Below, piece after piece: positions 14,673-16,772 of a stretch of DNA of 16,772 nucleotides. The stretch lies in NCBI GenBank assembly GCA_003173915.1, contig PPGL01000024.1, positions 1 through 16,772 on the forward strand. Direction: 5' to 3'. Made by a program: the position numbers and the translations under genes. Within the stretch, counting starts at the first letter, position 1; the number at the start of each line of letters is the position of its first letter. The stretch is from Candidatus Levyibacteriota bacterium. Its GTDB lineage: Bacteria > Patescibacteria > Microgenomatia > Levybacterales > UBA12049. The notes under the pieces are model-generated. The model was not told the DNA's origin. It ran no database searches and saw only the letters and a program-made list of their open reading frames with translations.

Positions 14673-14700
14673 AAAAAAATCTCCCTACTTTTGTGGGAGA
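14673..14700 (-). terminator. Intrinsic terminator in leader B
   Basis: On the minus strand TCTCCCAC(aaaa)GT-a-GGGAGA (14700-14680), one base pair longer than in copy A, followed by T7 (14679-14673), GTTC and a second T7. It lies about 45 nt before the start codon of the 101-aa gene. Confidence 0.78.
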
Positions 14701-14735
14701 CTGCATTGTCTTTTGTTTGCCGCAACACAGCTCCC

Positions 14736-14753
14736 CTAGGTAAGGAGAATCAT
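14736..14753 (-). CDS. Possible leader mini-ORF (Met-Ile-Leu-Leu-Thr), copy B
   Basis: ATG ATT CTC CTT ACC TAG inside the first stem-loop of leader B. It is the counterpart of the mini-ORF in leader A, with the same length and first four codons. No Shine-Dalgarno is visible, so it may be chance conservation of RNA structure. Confidence 0.3.
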   Translation of the reverse strand: MILLT

Positions 14754-14799
14754 GTGTCGAAAACAAATAATTGCTGTCATATTTTTATAAGATGATATT

Positions 14800-14828
14800 A
14801 AAATAACAAAAAAAATTAAGCGTGTCAA
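14800..14828 (-). promoter_or_regulatory. Promoter for leader B and the 101-aa gene
   Basis: On the minus strand TTGACA (complement of 14823-14828), 17 nt, then TATTTT (complement of 14800-14805) with TGT immediately before it, an extended -10. It has the same layout and spacing as the promoter of leader A. The predicted 5' leader is about 165 nt. Confidence 0.75.
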
Positions 14829-14941
14829 GAGATTGTTTCTATTTTCTTAAAATTAAGATTATAAAACTATAATACCCAGGAAATAAATAACAATGAAATA
14901 TACATTAATTGATAATTATAGGTTAAAAAATACCTGAATAC

Positions 14942-14971
14942 TTGTAATTACCTGATTGGGTACGTTACAAT
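14942..14971 (+). promoter_or_regulatory. Promoter for aspS, predicted leaderless, with flanking TACCTGA repeats
   Basis: TTGTAA (14942-14947), an 18-nt spacer and TACAAT (14966-14971). The -10 ends 9 nt before the ATG at 14981. Two direct copies of TACCTGA (14931-14937 and 14949-14955) flank the -35 box with centres 18 bp apart and could be an operator. Confidence 0.6.
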
Positions 14972-14980
14972 ATGCAGAGT

Positions 14981-16339
14981 ATGAAACGAACACTTATTAG
15001 TGAAACTCCTCAAAAAGTTGGAGAGACAGTAGAGGTTGTTGGATGGATTCAGACTGTCAGAAGTCATGGGAAAATTGCATTTTTTGACGTCTACGATAGG
15101 TATGGGTTGTTACAAGTTGTTGCTACAACAGAAGAAACAGTTGCAGTCGCAAGTACACTTTCACAACGAACAGCTGTGAGGGTCACGGGTTCTATTAAAA
15201 ATAGAGGAGAGCGTTATGTAAATCCAAACCTTCCAACAGGGACAATTGAAATGGAAGCAAAAAGTATTGAGGTTGTTGCAAAATCAGAGGTGTTGCCATT
15301 TGATATGGGAGGAAAAGAACTCAACCTTGAATTACCAACGCTGTTAGATCATCGCTCGCTTACTCTCAAGCACGAAAGTGTTAGGATGATATTTACCATT
15401 CAGGCTGCACTTGCTGCTGCATTTAGAAAAGCAGCGGAAAAACTTGATTGTATGGAAATTTTTGTTCCAACAATTGCAGCAGGTGCAACAGAAGGAGGAG
15501 CAGAAGTTTTCCCAATAGACTATTATGGTAGTAAAGCATTTCTGACCCAAAGTCCACAGCTCTATAAACAAATTATGGTTGGCGTGTTTGAGCGTGTATT
15601 TACCATTGCAAAAGCATACAGAGCAGAGCCGTCAGTTACAACACGCCATTTATCAGAGGCAACACAAATGGATATAGAAATGGGCTTTATTGAGAATTTT
15701 GAAGAACTCCTTGATGCACTAGAATTTGTTGGAACAAGCATGATAAAACAAGTGGCTTTATCTCATGAATATATTCTTAAGCACTTTGGTGTTGGCACAC
15801 CACTTGTCCCAACGCATGTTCCACGTCTTACGCTTCGGGAAGCCCAAAAAATTGTCACAGAAAGAACAGGGCGTGATTTGTCAAAAGAGAATGATTTAAA
15901 TCCAGAAGATGAAAAAGAAATTTGTTTGTGGGCTGTGGAAACTCATAAATCTGATTTTGTTACGATTACACACTTTCCAACGAAAAAACGAGCATTTTAT
16001 ACAATGCCAGATCCAGAAAATCCAGAGTATAGTTTGTCTTACGATCTTTTGTTTCGTGGGTTAGAGATACTCAGTGGGAGTCAGCGTATTCATGAATATG
16101 ACTCACTTGTTGCTGCAATGAAAAAAAAGCAGGTTTCGCCTGAAAATTTTGCAATGTACTTAATGGCATTTAAATATGGTATGCCCCCAGAGGGAGGGTT
16201 TTCTTTTGGTTTGGAGCGATTGACAATGAAGCTTCTGGAATTGACAAATGTTCGTGAAGCATCACTTTTCCCAAGGGATATGGAGCGAGTAGATGAAAGA
16301 CTTTCAACACGTGAAGAAATACCTGATCAAACTCGTTAA
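14981..16339 (+). CDS. aspS: Aspartyl-tRNA synthetase, archaeal/short type (possibly non-discriminating)
   Basis: 452 aa. An N-terminal OB anticodon-binding domain (VEVVGWIQTVRSHGKIAFFDVYDR, about residues 17-40) precedes the class II catalytic core. Motif 2 region: VFTIAKAYRAEPSVTTRHLSEATQMDIEMGF. Motif 3: GGFSFGLERLTMKLLELTNVREASLFPRD. It lacks the large GAD insertion of ordinary bacterial AspRS (about 590 aa) and has the compact layout of archaeal AspRS. FPRDxER at the end argues for AspRS rather than AsnRS. It charges tRNA-Asp, and in this subtype often tRNA-Asn too, which then needs GatCAB. The in-frame ATG at 14972 lies right against the -10 box, so the ATG at 14981 is preferred. Its 3' end overlaps the next gene by 47 bp. 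Confidence 0.92.
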   Translation: MKRTLISETPQKVGETVEVVGWIQTVRSHGKIAFFDVYDRYGLLQVVATTEETVAVASTLSQRTAVRVTGSIKNRGERYVNPNLPTGTIEMEAKSIEVVAKSEVLPFDMGGKELNLELPTLLDHRSLTLKHESVRMIFTIQAALAAAFRKAAEKLDCMEIFVPTIAAGATEGGAEVFPIDYYGSKAFLTQSPQLYKQIMVGVFERVFTIAKAYRAEPSVTTRHLSEATQMDIEMGFIENFEELLDALEFVGTSMIKQVALSHEYILKHFGVGTPLVPTHVPRLTLREAQKIVTERTGRDLSKENDLNPEDEKEICLWAVETHKSDFVTITHFPTKKRAFYTMPDPENPEYSLSYDLLFRGLEILSGSQRIHEYDSLVAAMKKKQVSPENFAMYLMAFKYGMPPEGGFSFGLERLTMKLLELTNVREASLFPRDMERVDERLSTREEIPDQTR

Positions 16340-16772
16340 AAAGACGGCACAGGCATATCCTTTCCTTTTGCCTTTCACATTTGCCGCACTTGTTTGTGTT
16401 GGTTATTTGCTTGATTTTTCGTTGCAAAGTGTAATAAGAATAGAGACGCTTCATCCTTTGCATGTAGTTATTCCACCTCCTACGTCGTATCCACTTCTTG
16501 TAGATAAAGTGAATCCTCCAATTACAGCAGAAGCAGCTATTGTGGTTGATGCAGATTCTCAAGTTGTTATCTATTCCAGAAATCCTGATTTGCGATTTTC
16601 TCCTGCCTCAACAACAAAAATTATGACTGCACTGACTAGTTTTGAATACTTTCATCCAAATGATATTTTAGAAATAAAAGATACAAATGTTGTACCTGTT
16701 GTAGTAGGATTTGCAAAAGGGGAAAAAGTAAGTTTTATGAATCTTTTATATGGCATGCTGATTCCATCAGGC
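16293..16772 (+). CDS. D-alanyl-D-alanine carboxypeptidase (peptidase S11), 5' part, cut by the window end
   Basis: 160 residues are visible and the frame stays open to the last base. A basic cytoplasmic start is followed by a membrane anchor (about residues 23-42, LLPFTFAALVCVGYLLDF), a proline-rich linker (VVIPPPTSYP) and the S11 domain: EAAIVVDADSQVVIYSRNPD, then the active-site SPASTTKIMTAL (Ser106, Lys109 of SxxK). GEKVSFMNLLYGMLIPSG corresponds to the region leading to the second catalytic motif (SxN), which lies outside. These enzymes trim D-Ala from peptidoglycan stem peptides outside the membrane. The ATG at 16293 is chosen because GGAG lies 7 nt upstream and a stop precedes it in frame; it overlaps the end of aspS out of frame by 47 bp. 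A GTG at 16311 is an alternative. Confidence 0.9.
   Translation, partial: MKDFQHVKKYLIKLVKKTAQAYPFLLPFTFAALVCVGYLLDFSLQSVIRIETLHPLHVVIPPPTSYPLLVDKVNPPITAEAAIVVDADSQVVIYSRNPDLRFSPASTTKIMTALTSFEYFHPNDILEIKDTNVVPVVVGFAKGEKVSFMNLLYGMLIPSG

Larger units (their letters stand above)
14673..14765 (-). promoter_or_regulatory. Conserved leader RNA, copy B, upstream of the 101-aa gene
   Basis: Same order as copy A on the minus strand: UUGUUUU/AAA-G-ACAA outer pairing, CGACACA/UGUGUUG stem, apical CUCC/GGAG stem with a different loop, then a terminator and U7. Here a further ~40-nt spacer with a second U-run and a separate AAGGAGGTG ribosome-binding site lies before the ATG, so transcription and translation signals are not fused as in copy A. 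Loop changes with kept stems support a structured RNA. Confidence 0.72.

Noticed and set aside
12617..14765. The two leaders as ends of a transposon or MITE
   Set aside because: They are direct rather than inverted, each is aligned with a promoter and a start codon, and no transposase or target duplication is seen. The idea is kept only as a possible recombination substrate.

Overview
AT-rich bacterial DNA, very probably from a Candidate Phyla Radiation (Patescibacteria) genome, most likely of the Microgenomates kind. The inference rests on the gene set (DUF5679 zinc ribbon, DUF4446, DUF3048/YerB, GtrA, GT39-like mannosyltransferase-type membrane enzyme), a short archaeal-type aspartyl-tRNA synthetase, tight packing, and compound palindromic intergenic repeats of a type I associate with these genomes. 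TGA is used as a stop (secF), so the UGA-Gly code of Gracilibacteria is not in use. No tRNA, rRNA, IS element or CRISPR array was seen.

Layout. 1-2100 (+): the end of a GtrA-family flippase-like gene, then a GT-C membrane glycosyltransferase, separated by a 100-bp compound palindrome. 2193-2224: a bidirectional terminator. 2248-2704 (-): a small zinc-ribbon protein and a small membrane protein. 2771-4401 (+): DUF4446 and DUF3048 envelope proteins, driven by a promoter divergent from the previous pair. 4523-8130 (+): a winged-helix/nucleotidyltransferase-like protein, secD, secF and a histidine phosphatase, probably one operon, interrupted between secD and secF by a second copy of the compound palindrome. 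8146-9976 (-): yqeY and a CCA/poly(A) polymerase-family gene. 10035-11804 (+): recJ, carrying an in-frame palindromic repeat in its coding sequence. 11813-14629 (-): an accessory-looking block. It holds an unrecognised protein with a ParB/Srx-like GHxR motif, a PP2C phosphatase, about 360 bp of non-coding or decayed sequence, and an unrecognised 101-aa protein. 14981-16772 (+): aspS and the start of a D-Ala-D-Ala carboxypeptidase.

The most unusual part is the accessory block. Both unrecognised genes are preceded by a near-identical leader of about 94 nt, each driven by a TTGACA-17-TGn(-10) promoter. Each leader has a 5' stem-loop, a conserved 5-codon mini-ORF (Met-Ile-Leu-Leu-Asn or Thr) and an intrinsic terminator just before the gene. 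This looks like a shared cis-acting attenuator or riboswitch-like RNA, with the PP2C gene between the two regulated genes.

A second theme is promoter layout. At least five genes (winged-helix/NTase, yqeY, recJ, PP2C, aspS) have a good -10 box ending 6-9 nt before the start codon, which predicts leaderless mRNAs, while genes inside operons use Shine-Dalgarno sites or overlapping start/stop codons.
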